Source: Candidatus Accumulibacter propinquus
GTDB lineage: Bacteria > Pseudomonadota > Gammaproteobacteria > Burkholderiales > Rhodocyclaceae
Assembly (NCBI GenBank): GCA_016714935.1
Contig: JADKBU010000014.1
Coordinates: forward strand, 1-64,000
Direction: 5' to 3'
Length of the DNA: 64,000 nucleotides
Below, in pieces: positions 27,951-37,231 of this stretch. The stretch's first letter is position 1. The number at the start of each line of letters is the position of its first letter. Position numbers and translations under genes: made by a program. The notes under the pieces were generated by a model. That model searched no databases. It was not told where the DNA came from and saw nothing but the letters and a program-made list of their open reading frames with translations.

Positions 27951-28940
27951 ATGGCCATAACGCGCTGCAACAAGTGCGCCCACCTGCAGGAACAGCCCGA
28001 CGACCAGCTCGGCATCACGGTCGCCTGCCCCCGCTGCGGCAATCCGACTCCGGTTTACAGCACTCTGTTCTTTGTTGGCAAGCTGCTCGAAAAGTATTTC
28101 TCTGCCCAGCGCGAGATTCTCCGCCTGCAAGCACAAACCATGGCCGGCAACCCACAATCACCAGGCGCACAGCCGCAGGCGCTGGACGCAATCCATCTCT
28201 CCAATACCGACCACCTCGCTTGTGAACAGCAGCACGAGCCCATCGTCGACTGGTTCGGCCGCAAGCAGATCAAGGTCCAGGCCAATCTCCGCGGGGTCGA
28301 TACCACAGGCTTTTTCGACGAAGTGGCGATGCTCATCGGCGCCAACCTGCCGGTCTTGAAAGAGGTACTCGAACGCATCCGCTGGGCGCAGCAGAAGGCC
28401 TATACAAGCACGACGATCGCCTTCGACAAGAAATCGCCGGAGGATGTGCAGGCCATTGCCAGCTTCTGCCAGCAACTCTACGATTTCTCTTTTGTGGCCA
28501 AGTACCTGCCCAACCGGCAGAAAAACAATGTCCTGCTGGCCCTGCAAACGGCCCCGACCATTCGCGATTTCTTCAACGGCGAATGGCTGGAATGGTTTGC
28601 CCTGATGACTTGCCTGGAATACGGCAAGGAACGCCAGAAACGCTTCTCCTGTGCGCGCAACCTGAGTATCACGCTGACCAACAACGAATCCCATGAACTC
28701 GATGTCTTCATGCTGATCGATGGCCAGATACCCGTCTGCATCGAGTGCAAGACCGGTGAATTCCGTCATGACATTGACAAATATCTCAACATGCGCAAGC
28801 GCCTTGGCGTCAGCGGAAAGAACGTGGTGATGTGCGTCGCCGGCCTCAGCGACGAACACGCCAAGGGACTGACCGCGATGTACGACCTGACTTTCGTCAA
28901 CGAACGGGATCTGTCAACCCACTTGACGCGCCTGTACTGA
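27951..28940 (+). CDS. Zinc-ribbon / PD-(D/E)XK nuclease-like protein
   Basis: This 329-residue protein has a treble-clef-like or ribbon zinc site at the N-terminus (C6-x2-C9, C26-x2-C29; CNKC and CPRC), then a charged helix with coiled-coil tendency (about 40-60). An uncharacterised middle follows. The C-terminus has ELDVFMLIDGQIPVCIECKTG, which supplies D251 and E265-x-K267 of a PD-(D/E)XK core, with a helix and strand after it (KNVVMCVAG). This C-terminal part resembles the nuclease domain of DUF1887/Card1-like proteins, but no CARF domain is evident. The ATG at 27951 precedes the zinc site; the frame is open upstream. No CRISPR locus or partner enzyme lies nearby. Function is unknown. Confidence 0.7.
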   Translation: MAITRCNKCAHLQEQPDDQLGITVACPRCGNPTPVYSTLFFVGKLLEKYFSAQREILRLQAQTMAGNPQSPGAQPQALDAIHLSNTDHLACEQQHEPIVDWFGRKQIKVQANLRGVDTTGFFDEVAMLIGANLPVLKEVLERIRWAQQKAYTSTTIAFDKKSPEDVQAIASFCQQLYDFSFVAKYLPNRQKNNVLLALQTAPTIRDFFNGEWLEWFALMTCLEYGKERQKRFSCARNLSITLTNNESHELDVFMLIDGQIPVCIECKTGEFRHDIDKYLNMRKRLGVSGKNVVMCVAGLSDEHAKGLTAMYDLTFVNERDLSTHLTRLY

Positions 28941-29066
28941 CGCCCACCACGAATGGCACTCCACAGCACGAACCATTTGCGCGGCAATCGGTGGGCTGCT
29001 GCGCTGCCGACCAGATTTGGCAGGTCGGCTGGTGGCGGAATCAGTTCACCGGACTTGATCAGGCAC

Positions 29067-29092
29067 AAAAAAAACCCCGGACGCGCCGGGGT
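29067..29092 (-). terminator. Intrinsic terminator after PEP-CTERM gene
   Basis: On the minus strand, ACCCCGG pairs with CCGGGGT around a 5-base loop and is followed by eight T. It is 31 bp downstream of the second PEP-CTERM gene. Confidence 0.9.
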
Positions 29093-29122
29093 CTGGTTGG
29101 TGCCTGGTGCCGCACTAAAGTG

Positions 29123-29719
29123 TCAGCGTTTGTTTTTCCGTTTGGCCGATGCCAGACCGAGCAAGCCCAGTCCGAAGAGCGCCAGCGTTGCGGGTTCGGG
29201 TACGCTGGATACCGTATTGGTAAACGAGAAGCTCAGGTCGTTGAAATCGAAAGGCCCGTTGAAGAGGTCTTCAAAGCTGACCAGAGTCGTATTGGGCTCC
29301 CAGTTCGCCTGCACACGCGCATGCGCATGGCTGTCCGGGTTGCGGCTGGCGGCGCCGGTGAAGAAGTCATCGTCCGTGTTATTGACATGCAGGCGAAACT
29401 CCAGCTCGGTGCCAGGGGCAAAAGCGCCGAGGTTTACGGTGCTGCCTACCGCCGAGGAGTGATTGTTGAAGATAAACACGTCATTGGACAGATTGCCGTC
29501 ATCACCCGGTTTGCCGGCAGCGCCATCCCACATCAGATACAGGTCGTTGCTGAAGGAAGCGGAATTGCCCTGATAGGTAGCGACGATGTCACTGGTCCCG
29601 CCCACCAGAACAGAGGCCCCTTCGCCGGAACTGGCAATCGGAAAAGCATTTGCGACGGTGGCAAACGTGGCGACGGCCACAGACCCCAGCGTCAGGGCCA
29701 AAGTACGCAGTGCGGTCAT
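29123..29719 (-). CDS. PEP-CTERM protein with DUF4114-like domain
   Basis: This 198-residue exported protein has an N-terminal signal (MTALRTLALTLGSVAVATFA) and the C-terminal tag VPEPATLALFGLGLLGLASAKRKNKR (PEP, helix, basic end). The segment FRLHVNNTDDDFFTG...FEDLFNGPFDFNDLSFSF resembles DUF4114, a beta-sandwich often in calcium-binding surface proteins. AAGGAG lies two bases before the ATG at 29725 but at good spacing from the ATG at 29719, so the latter was chosen. A -24/-12 site lies about 150 bp upstream. Confidence 0.88.
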   Translation of the reverse strand: MTALRTLALTLGSVAVATFATVANAFPIASSGEGASVLVGGTSDIVATYQGNSASFSNDLYLMWDGAAGKPGDDGNLSNDVFIFNNHSSAVGSTVNLGAFAPGTELEFRLHVNNTDDDFFTGAASRNPDSHAHARVQANWEPNTTLVSFEDLFNGPFDFNDLSFSFTNTVSSVPEPATLALFGLGLLGLASAKRKNKR

Positions 29720-30144
29720 TTGCATATCTCCTTATTTGTGTCGGGCATTTCGAACCCACGGACAGGCGTGTTCGACAAGAGTTGGTCTTTGGGAATAATC
29801 ATGTGCAGACTTGAACACGACATGTCCTGTAACAGAAGCACGGTTATTGCCCCGCTACACAAACAAAAGCAAACTTCACGCCAGAGTTTGAAAGCATGAT
29901 GGGAAGATGTTTTATATCCGATTGTTATGCAACCCATGCCGGAGCCAGCACGTGACCGCCGGGTTCGATATGCGGTGCATCTGTAAGAAAAGTCGACAGG
30001 AATCGAGCAAGGCTGTGCCGCTGTGCCGACTTATGCCGGGAGGGTGCTGCGGCAGGTCAACCGACGCTTTTGCATCCAATTTCCTCAGACGGCCTACTGC
30101 AAGTGGACGGAAAGCGTCGTACCCGCATCACCGATCCGGCAGAC
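29720..30144. other. Intergenic region with sigma-54 site
   Basis: This 425-bp region precedes the PEP-CTERM gene and follows the end of the YidB-like gene. It contains the -24/-12 element at 29868-29883 and a roughly 130-base leader. The rest (29884-30144) shows no convincing reading frame or structured RNA. Confidence 0.55.
29868..29883 (-). promoter_or_regulatory. Sigma-54 (-24/-12) promoter
   Basis: The minus strand reads TGGCGTG-AAGT-TTGCT, with the invariant GG of -24 and GC of -12 correctly spaced. A start near 29857 would give a leader of about 130 bases to the PEP-CTERM gene at 29719. Confidence 0.75.
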
Positions 30145-30783
30145 TCATCCACTGAACTGCCGAGTCAGGGCGGCAGCGCTCGCCGCGAGTTGCTCAAGGT
30201 TCGGAACCTGGCCGTCCGGCGTGACGCGATCGACCACTTCCGGCAACAGTTGCGACAGTCCCTCGGATGCCTCGGCTTCGCTCACTCCCGCCTGCTGCGC
30301 GACCTGCGCCAGCGCTTCGCCGCCGAACACTTGCGCGATGGCGGCGGGCGAGATCGGCAGGTTCTGACCGCCCCCCACCCATGAACTCACCTGCTCGCCG
30401 AAGCCGGCACGCTGGAACTGTTCCAGCAGACTGCCCAATCCTCCCGCACCACCCGCGCCACCGGCGAGCACGCCACCCAGGACCGCACCCACACCACCGC
30501 CCCCGGAGTTGCCACCGGCACCACCAAGCAGCCCCCCGAGAACATCGCCAAGCCCACCACCCTGACCACCATGCCCACCCAGAACGCCACCGAGCAGGTC
30601 ACCTAGGCCACCGCCACCGGCAGCCGTTCCTCCCTGTCGATTCATCAGCATTCCCAGCAGCACCGGCAGCAACGCCATCAGCACACGGTTGCCACCGCCC
30701 ACCCCACTCACAACTGGCGACGGCTGCCCGGTGTCCGTCGAATTTCCCAAAACCTCACCCAAGATGCCATCCAGCAGACCCAT
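30145..30783 (-). CDS. YidB-like DUF937 protein with glycine-rich middle
   Basis: This 212-residue protein begins MGLLDGILGEVLG and ends with a domain typical of YidB/DUF937 (QVSSWVGGGQNLPISPAAIAQVFGGEALAQVAQQAGVSEAEASEGLSQLLPEVVDRVTPDGQVP). Between about residues 50 and 115 lies an expanded low-complexity stretch built of GGLGDLLGGVLGG-type units. AAAGGAGCGTGGC precedes the ATG. The function of the family is unknown. The glycine-rich stretch is longer than usual, which may reflect repeat expansion. Confidence 0.85.
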   Translation of the reverse strand: MGLLDGILGEVLGNSTDTGQPSPVVSGVGGGNRVLMALLPVLLGMLMNRQGGTAAGGGGLGDLLGGVLGGHGGQGGGLGDVLGGLLGGAGGNSGGGGVGAVLGGVLAGGAGGAGGLGSLLEQFQRAGFGEQVSSWVGGGQNLPISPAAIAQVFGGEALAQVAQQAGVSEAEASEGLSQLLPEVVDRVTPDGQVPNLEQLAASAAALTRQFSG

Positions 30784-30988
30784 GCCACGCTCCTTTATCG
30801 TCGTCCGTTAAACTGCTTGGTGCCCGCACCGCTCCGCGTCGCATTGGCGCGGCAAGACTGCGACCACCTGCTCCAATCATGCACACTCACAATGATGACA
30901 GGCCGCAATCAGAAATCAACCTTGCCGCTCTCCCAGACCGCGTGTCAACAACACGCACTTCGGACAACAGGCCCGCGACCGCTCCCGT

Positions 30989-32041
30989 CTACGAACCGCT
31001 GGCAGCGAAACGGGCGACGATGGCGTTGTGGCGGACCGGCCAGTCGCGCAACGCCACATCGCCACCGCCAAACACGGCTTCGATGAAAGCCGCCGAGAGT
31101 TCCCTGGTCGCCGCCTTCACCTGCGGGTTCAGCGCGACTCCACCAGTGCCGGAGCGATCGGTGAACATGCTGTGCGAGCCACCCGCGAACACGGCCAGGA
31201 TCTTGCGCCCGCCGGACATCGCCTCATAGACGGCGATACGATCTTCCGCGCCAGAGTAGTAGCCGGGAAGGCGAATGATGTCCTCGGTGGCGGTGATGTG
31301 CAGCGTCGGCACCGGAATGTCGGCGAGTATTCTCGCCGTATCGGTTTCGCCGTAGAACGGTGGCGACGATAACAGGATCGCGGCCCCTAGTCGTCGGTCG
31401 ACAAGGTCGAGGACGCCGCCGTTGCGCTCGACGCGTGCGCCAACCGCCAGCATGACGGTATTGGCGCCGTAGGAATGGCCGGCGGCGACGATGCGTGCGG
31501 GGTCGATTCTCTGTCCCACTTCCGGAAGGTCGAGAACCTGGTCGAGCGCGAAACGAAGATCATGCACCCTGGCGATGGCTTCGTCGGCCTGGGCAGCGCC
31601 GTGCAGGCGCGCCACCAGATTGAAGACATTGCCGGACCACAGCGAGCGGTCGCTGCCGACATGCTGCACGTGCAGGCTGGCATAACCGCGGCTGGCCCAA
31701 TAGCCTCCAAGATAGCTGTAGCCGCGCCGCGAGCCGCCGATGCCGTGTGAAAAGACGACCAGTGGCTGCACCCGCGTGCCTGCCGGCTGGGCGGGGAGAT
31801 ACAGTCGCACTGGTACGGCACGGTTGCGTCTGGTGTCGAACCAGTCGTAATCCTGGGTAACGACCGCCGCGAGGCCGACGTCGAGCGCCGCGCCCGTCGC
31901 CGCCGTAACGACAGGCACAGGATGCGGCGCATCCACCACCTCCTGCGCGGCGAGACGGGCGGAAGCGAGAGAGACCACCGCAAGCGCCGCCCCAATGGCA
32001 ACGGCGGTTCGCAACGAATGGCGCCAGGAGAGAGTACTCAT
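30989..32041 (-). CDS. Exported alpha/beta hydrolase
   Basis: This protein of about 350 residues has a signal peptide (MSTLSWRHSLRTAVAIGAAL, cleavage near LAAQ). It has an alpha/beta hydrolase fold of the dienelactone hydrolase/PAF-acetylhydrolase type: oxyanion-hole strand PLVVFSHGIGGSRRGYSYLG, nucleophile elbow AAGHSYGANT, and an acid/His pair later (TATEDIIRLP, GGSHSMF). It is likely periplasmic; the substrate is unknown. Start 32041 was preferred to the in-frame 32080 because it begins the signal sequence. It diverges from mutS. Confidence 0.8.
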   Translation of the reverse strand: MSTLSWRHSLRTAVAIGAALAVVSLASARLAAQEVVDAPHPVPVVTAATGAALDVGLAAVVTQDYDWFDTRRNRAVPVRLYLPAQPAGTRVQPLVVFSHGIGGSRRGYSYLGGYWASRGYASLHVQHVGSDRSLWSGNVFNLVARLHGAAQADEAIARVHDLRFALDQVLDLPEVGQRIDPARIVAAGHSYGANTVMLAVGARVERNGGVLDLVDRRLGAAILLSSPPFYGETDTARILADIPVPTLHITATEDIIRLPGYYSGAEDRIAVYEAMSGGRKILAVFAGGSHSMFTDRSGTGGVALNPQVKAATRELSAAFIEAVFGGGDVALRDWPVRHNAIVARFAASGS

Positions 32042-32450
32042 GGATTCGATGATACCTGAGGGATGACGTGATCGAGCCAATTGATGATTGAAGCGTGGAT
32101 CGCGCCGAACGCGGGAAGCATGTTGACCATCACGTCAACCCGAAGGTTCGGGTTGAGCACCCTTCGGCGCGAAGACCAGTGGTCGCGCTGCTGGCAAGCC
32201 TCGCGGGAAATGTCGAGATCGGAGTCAGGCGCCGGGGGTGGCTGCAGCATAATGCCGGAAAAATGCCTGTTATGGGCAAAGCGGTGAGATGCAGGGGAAC
32301 CGGGAAGACGAATGGTACAGGTTCTTCAAAAAATACTGCGGAAAGCTATACTGCAAAACCAGTGCAGTGGGGTGTAGATGCGCATCGCTGATCCTCTCCA
32401 GTTTCGAGAAATTTCTCATTTCTTCAACAAATCAATGCGTTTCATTACAT
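32042..32450. other. Intergenic region upstream of mutS
   Basis: This 409-bp divergent spacer becomes noticeably AT-richer from about 32290 onward, where mutS promoter elements would be expected. The mutS frame remains open through part of it, but the translation is cysteine-rich and unlike MutS. No RNA gene or repeat was recognised. Confidence 0.5.
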
Positions 32451-35051
32451 ATGCGGAAACAACAAGAGGTAAAGGAAACCTCAGGATCGGCCCACACGCC
32501 AATGATGCAACAGTACCTGCGCATCAAGGCCGAGCATCCGGGCATCCTGTTGTTTTACCGGATGGGCGATTTCTACGAGCTGTTCTTCGAAGACGCGGAG
32601 AAAGCGGCGCGGTTGTTGGACATCACCTTGACGACGCGCGGCCAGTCGGCCGGGCAACCGATCAAGATGGCCGGCGTGCCCTACCACGCCGTCGAACAGT
32701 ATCTGGCCAAGCTGGTCAGGCTCGGAGAATCGGTCGTTATCTGCGAGCAGGTCGGCGACCCGGCAACCAGCAAGGGGCCGGTTGAACGTGCCGTTGCACG
32801 TATCGTCACTCCCGGCACGCTGACCGACGCGGCGCTGCTCGACGAAAAACGCAACACCCTGCTGCTCGCGGTATACACCACCAGGCAACTGGCCGGCCTG
32901 GCCTGGATCAATCTGGCCAGCGGCGAGTTCCGGGTCTGCGAAGTCGCGCCGGGGCGGCTGGCCTCGACTCTCGAACGCATCCGTCCGGCCGAAATCATTG
33001 CCCCGGAGGGTCTGGCACTCGGTTTCACCGCTGAGGTTGCGCTGACCCGTCAGCCCGACTGGCATTTCGACGTTGAAGCGGCGGGGCGCGAACTGCGTGC
33101 GCACTTCGCGACCACTTCGCTGGCCGGCTTCGGCGCCGACGGGCTGCGACCGGCGATCGCTGCTGCCGGGGCACTGCTGCGCTACGCCAGGGCGACCCAG
33201 ACGCGCGCCCTGCCGCATCTGCGCGCGCTGATCGTCGAACGCGACGCCACATTCCTCGGGCTCGACATGGCGACGCGGCGCAACCTTGAACTCACCGAAA
33301 CCTTACGGGGCCAGGCCGCGCCGACGCTGTACAGCCTGCTCGACAACTGCATCACTTCCATGGGCTCGCGGCTGCTGCGGCACGCTCTGCACCATCCGCT
33401 GCGCGACCCGGCGATCCCTGCCGCCCGGCACGCGGCGGTTGCCATGCTCCTGGACGACGGTGGCCGCACGCTGCGTGATTTGCGCCAGGCCATGCGCGGC
33501 TTTGCCGATATCGAACGTATTGCCGGGCGCATTGCGCTCTACAGCGCCCGCCCGCGCGACCTTTCGAGCCTGCGCGACAGCCTGCAGCGGCTGCCCGAAC
33601 TGCGCACGCTGCTGGCAGCCGCGGCGGCGGTACCATTACTCGCCGAACTCAGCGCGCAACTGGCTACCCCGGACGCCGCGCTCGACCTGCTGAACCGTGC
33701 CATCCTGCCGGAACCGGCGGCGCTGATCCGTGACGGCGGCGTGATCGCCAACGGTTTCGACCCCGATCTCGACGAACTGCGCGCGCTCAACGACAACTGC
33801 GGCGCATTTCTCGTCGAACTCGAAGCACGCGAACGCGCACGCACGGGCATCGCCAACCTGAAGGTCGAATACAACCGCGTGCACGGCTTCTACATCGAAG
33901 TCAGCAACGCCAATGCCACGCGCGTGCCTGACGACTACCGTCGCCGCCAGACGCTGAAAAACGCCGAGCGTTACCTGACACCCGAGCTCAAGGCTTTCGA
34001 GGACAAGGCCCTGTCAGCGCAGGACCGTGCGCTGGGGCGAGAAAAGCTGCTGTACGATGGCGTCCTGACTGCGCTGCAGGGCGACCTGCCACAACTGCAA
34101 CAGGTCGCTCAGGCCATCGCCAGCCTCGATCTGCTGGCCGGCTTCGCCGCGACGGCGCAATTGCGCGACTACTGTCGGCCGCTGTTTTCATCGGAACCTG
34201 GACTGCTGATCGAGGGGGGCCGACACCCCGTCGTCGAAGACCAGCTCGGCGGTGGTGAGACCTTCATCGCCAACGAGACCCGCCTTGCCGACGAGCGACG
34301 GCTGTTGTTGATCACCGGTCCGAACATGGGCGGCAAATCGACCTACATGCGACAGACGGCGCTGATCGCCCTGCTCGCGCATGTCGGCAGCTATGTGCCG
34401 GCGACCCGGGCGGTGCTCGGCCCGCTCGACCAGATCTTCACCCGCATTGGCGCGGCCGACGATCTGGCCGCCGGACGCTCGACCTTCATGGTCGAAATGA
34501 CCGAATCGGCGGCCATCCTGCATCACGCCAGCGAACACAGCCTGGTGCTGATGGACGAGGTCGGACGCGGCACTTCGACTTTCGACGGCATGGCACTGGC
34601 TTTCGCCATCTGTCGCCATCTGCTCGAGAAGAACCGCTGCCTGACGCTGTTTGCCACCCATTACTTCGAGTTGACACTGCTTGCCAACGAATACGCCAGC
34701 CTCGCCAACGTGCATCTGGATGCCATCGAACACGGTGAGCATATCGTCTTCCTGCATGCCGTCGAGGATGGCCCGGCCAATCAGAGCTACGGGATTCAGG
34801 TTGCCGCACTGGCCGGCATTCCCGCGGCGGTGGTGAAAGCCGCCCGGCGGCAGTTGCGCGAGTTCGAGCAACGCGCTTCGATAAACCCGCTGCAGCCGGA
34901 TTTGTTTGCCACTGCGCTGGCCGACGCGGCCGACGCGCGCGCGGCACCGATCCACCCCGCCGTCGAACGGCTGCACGCGATCGATCCCGATCGACTGACG
35001 CCCCGTGAGGCCCTCGACGCCCTTTATGAACTGAAAGCACTGCTACCGTGA
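32451..35051 (+). CDS. mutS: DNA mismatch repair protein MutS
   Basis: This 866-residue MutS recognises mismatches and starts methyl-directed repair with MutL. The mismatch-binding Phe-x-Glu lies in LFYRMGDFYELFFEDAEKAA. The ABC-type ATPase has Walker A GPNMGGKSTYMRQ, a Q-loop region, the signature SFMVEMTE-type stretch (STFMVEMTESAAIL), Walker B LVLMDEVGRGTSTFDG and H-loop FATHYFEL. The start is uncertain: ATG 32451 and ATG 32502 (MMQQYLRIKAEHPG) are both possible, without clear ribosome sites. Confidence 0.97.
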   Translation: MRKQQEVKETSGSAHTPMMQQYLRIKAEHPGILLFYRMGDFYELFFEDAEKAARLLDITLTTRGQSAGQPIKMAGVPYHAVEQYLAKLVRLGESVVICEQVGDPATSKGPVERAVARIVTPGTLTDAALLDEKRNTLLLAVYTTRQLAGLAWINLASGEFRVCEVAPGRLASTLERIRPAEIIAPEGLALGFTAEVALTRQPDWHFDVEAAGRELRAHFATTSLAGFGADGLRPAIAAAGALLRYARATQTRALPHLRALIVERDATFLGLDMATRRNLELTETLRGQAAPTLYSLLDNCITSMGSRLLRHALHHPLRDPAIPAARHAAVAMLLDDGGRTLRDLRQAMRGFADIERIAGRIALYSARPRDLSSLRDSLQRLPELRTLLAAAAAVPLLAELSAQLATPDAALDLLNRAILPEPAALIRDGGVIANGFDPDLDELRALNDNCGAFLVELEARERARTGIANLKVEYNRVHGFYIEVSNANATRVPDDYRRRQTLKNAERYLTPELKAFEDKALSAQDRALGREKLLYDGVLTALQGDLPQLQQVAQAIASLDLLAGFAATAQLRDYCRPLFSSEPGLLIEGGRHPVVEDQLGGGETFIANETRLADERRLLLITGPNMGGKSTYMRQTALIALLAHVGSYVPATRAVLGPLDQIFTRIGAADDLAAGRSTFMVEMTESAAILHHASEHSLVLMDEVGRGTSTFDGMALAFAICRHLLEKNRCLTLFATHYFELTLLANEYASLANVHLDAIEHGEHIVFLHAVEDGPANQSYGIQVAALAGIPAAVVKAARRQLREFEQRASINPLQPDLFATALADAADARAAPIHPAVERLHAIDPDRLTPREALDALYELKALLP

Positions 35052-35992
35052 CTCACCGCTTGATGTGTCGGCCCCTGCAAACCCTGCTGGCCGGCATTGG
35101 CCTGCTGCTGGCCGGATACCTGCACGCCGAGACCTGGCGCTTCGCGGTCATAGGCGATACGCCGTACAACGAATACGAACGCCGCGAACTACCACGCATG
35201 CTCGACGACATCGCGGCGGAGAAACCCAGCTTCATCGTTCATGCCGGCGACTTCAAGGAGGGCAAGGCGGTCTGTAGCGACGAACTGTTCATTGAACGTC
35301 GGATGCTTTTCGACACCTCCAGCGTGCCGCTGCTCTATGTCCCCGGTGACAACGAATGGACCGACTGCCGCCGCCTGCCCGCTGGCCACTTCGACCCAGT
35401 CGAACGCCTGCAGAAACTGCGGGAGACATTTTTCGCCACGCCGCGTTCACTCGGCAGCAAGACCTTGCCGGTCGAGCGGCAGGCGGGGGCCTACCCCGAA
35501 CATCTGCGCTGGCGCCTCGGGCCGGTGCTGTTCGTATCGCTCAATGTGCCTGGACCCGACAACAACTACGGCCTGGGCCAAGCCCCGAGCGACGAGTTCC
35601 TGGCACGCAACCCGGTGCTCATCGATTGGTTGCGGCAGGGATTTGCCACGGCGCGGCGCGAGCACGCGGCCGGCATGGTGATTGTCATGCAGGCCAACCC
35701 GGGCTTCCGACACCATGCGGCGGGCCTGACGCACGCCGGCTTCCGCGCGCTGCTGGAAGTGCTGAGCAGCGAGAGCCTGGCTTTCCCAGGTCAGGTCCTG
35801 CTGGTACACGGCGACACGCACTGGCAACGGATCGACCATCCGCTGCGCGATCCGTCGTCGCATCTGCCGATCGCCAACTTCACTCGCCTGGAAACCTTCG
35901 GCTATCCGCTGATGGGCTGGGTGAAGGTGATCGTCGACGACGAGCATCCGCGGCTCTTCCGCTTCGAGGTGCATCCCTACCGGCGTCGCTGA
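35048..35992 (+). CDS. Exported metallophosphoesterase-like protein
   Basis: This 314-residue protein begins at a GTG overlapping the mutS stop by 4 bp (GTGA), so it may be translated by coupling. It has a signal peptide (LLAGIGLLLAGYLHAE). Calcineurin-like metallophosphatase motifs are visible: FAVIGDTPYNEYE (D-x-P variant of the first metal motif), IVHAGDFKEG, YVPGDNEWTDC and LLVHGDTHWQRID. The metal-ligand pattern GD...GD...GDNEW...GDTH differs slightly from the classic GDxH/GDxxD/GNHE. The substrate is unknown; the link with mutS appears positional only. Confidence 0.8.
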   Translation: MTHRLMCRPLQTLLAGIGLLLAGYLHAETWRFAVIGDTPYNEYERRELPRMLDDIAAEKPSFIVHAGDFKEGKAVCSDELFIERRMLFDTSSVPLLYVPGDNEWTDCRRLPAGHFDPVERLQKLRETFFATPRSLGSKTLPVERQAGAYPEHLRWRLGPVLFVSLNVPGPDNNYGLGQAPSDEFLARNPVLIDWLRQGFATARREHAAGMVIVMQANPGFRHHAAGLTHAGFRALLEVLSSESLAFPGQVLLVHGDTHWQRIDHPLRDPSSHLPIANFTRLETFGYPLMGWVKVIVDDEHPRLFRFEVHPYRRR

Positions 35993-36073
35993 CTGTAGCG
36001 TCAAAAGGCCATCGACAGCTGCGACAGCAGGCCCTAGACTTGAATTGTTCAATCGTCTCAGGAGAGGTGAACC

Positions 36074-37210
36074 ATGAAACTGATCGCCTTGCTGCACTCG
36101 GCATTGGCTGCCGCCCTCCTCTGCGCCACGCCGTTGACCACCGCCGCCGAGATCGTCGTCGGCCAGATCGCGGCCTTCACTGGTCCCCTGGCGCCGACGG
36201 GAACGCACATGCGGGCAGGTGCACAACTCTACTTCGACGCGGTCAACGCCGATGGCGGCATCCACGGTGCGACGATTCGCCTGATCTCCAGGGACGACGG
36301 CTACAAGAGCGAGGAAACGGTTCGGCTGGCACGCGAAATGATCAGGGAGGCGCAGCCCCTGGCCTTCATCGGCTTTGTCGGCACGGGCAACGTCGAGGCC
36401 ATTCTCGAACAGAAGGTCCTCAGCGAAGCCGGCATTCCGCTGCTCGCGGTGCGATCCGGCGCCGAGACCCTGGTCCGAAAGAACGACCCGTTTCTGTTCA
36501 TGACCCGCGCCAGCTACGCCGAGGAAATCGAAAAGATCACCGAGCAATACGTCACCACCGGCTACACCCGCTTTGCCGTGTTGTACCAGGACGACGCTTT
36601 CGGCCAGGGCGCCCTGGTCAGCGCCGAGCAGGCCATCGGCAAGGCAGGCGGAGTACTGGTGGCCAAGGGAGCCTACGAGAAGAACACGACCAATGTCGGC
36701 GAGGCCGTCAAGAGCATCGCCGCCGCCAAACCGCAGGCGGTCATCATGCTCGCCAACACGGCGGCCAGTGCCGAGTTCCTGAAGCGGTCACGCGAAGCGG
36801 GCAACCTTGCCCAATATGTTGCGCTGTCGGTGACCGATGCCGCCCAGATCGTGCAACGCATCGGCGCCGACAAGGCCGAAGGACTCGCGCTCACGCAGGT
36901 TGTCCCTGATCCGAACAGTCGCACCGTGACCCTGATCCGCGAGATACAGGGCAACTTCGCGAAATTCAAACCGCAGGAGGTGACCCTGAACCACACCTTC
37001 GTCGAGGGCTATCTTGGGGCAAAGGTGCTCGGCGAGGCCTTGCGTCGAGCTGGCCCAAACCCTACGCGCAAGAAGGTGCGTGATGCCCTCGAAGCGATCA
37101 GGAACTACGACGCCGGTGATGTCTTCATCAGCTTCTCCCCAAAGCGGCATGCCGGCTCGCGCTTCGTCGACATCACCATTCTCAATCGCGCTGGCAAGCT
37201 GTTGCGCTAG
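36074..37210 (+). CDS. Branched-chain amino acid type ABC substrate-binding protein
   Basis: This 378-residue periplasmic binding protein of the LivK/Peripla_BP_6 class has a signal peptide ending near TTAAE. Family segments are VVGQIAAFTGPLAPTGTHMRAGAQLYFDAVNADGGIHG, LISRDDGYKSEETVRLAREMI, GFVGTGNVEAIL and FAVLYQDDAFGQGAL. CAGGAGAGGTGAACC precedes the ATG. No permease or ATPase genes lie next to it, which is common for the many orphan members in betaproteobacteria. The ligand may be an amino acid, amide or aromatic acid. Confidence 0.9.
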   Translation: MKLIALLHSALAAALLCATPLTTAAEIVVGQIAAFTGPLAPTGTHMRAGAQLYFDAVNADGGIHGATIRLISRDDGYKSEETVRLAREMIREAQPLAFIGFVGTGNVEAILEQKVLSEAGIPLLAVRSGAETLVRKNDPFLFMTRASYAEEIEKITEQYVTTGYTRFAVLYQDDAFGQGALVSAEQAIGKAGGVLVAKGAYEKNTTNVGEAVKSIAAAKPQAVIMLANTAASAEFLKRSREAGNLAQYVALSVTDAAQIVQRIGADKAEGLALTQVVPDPNSRTVTLIREIQGNFAKFKPQEVTLNHTFVEGYLGAKVLGEALRRAGPNPTRKKVRDALEAIRNYDAGDVFISFSPKRHAGSRFVDITILNRAGKLLR

Positions 37211-37231
37211 GCAAGCTCGGTCCGCAGACCA

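Noticed and set aside
30430..30640. Possible CRISPR-like or tandem repeat array
   Set aside because: The periodicity is codon-level glycine/leucine repetition inside a coding gene; no constant repeat with unique spacers.
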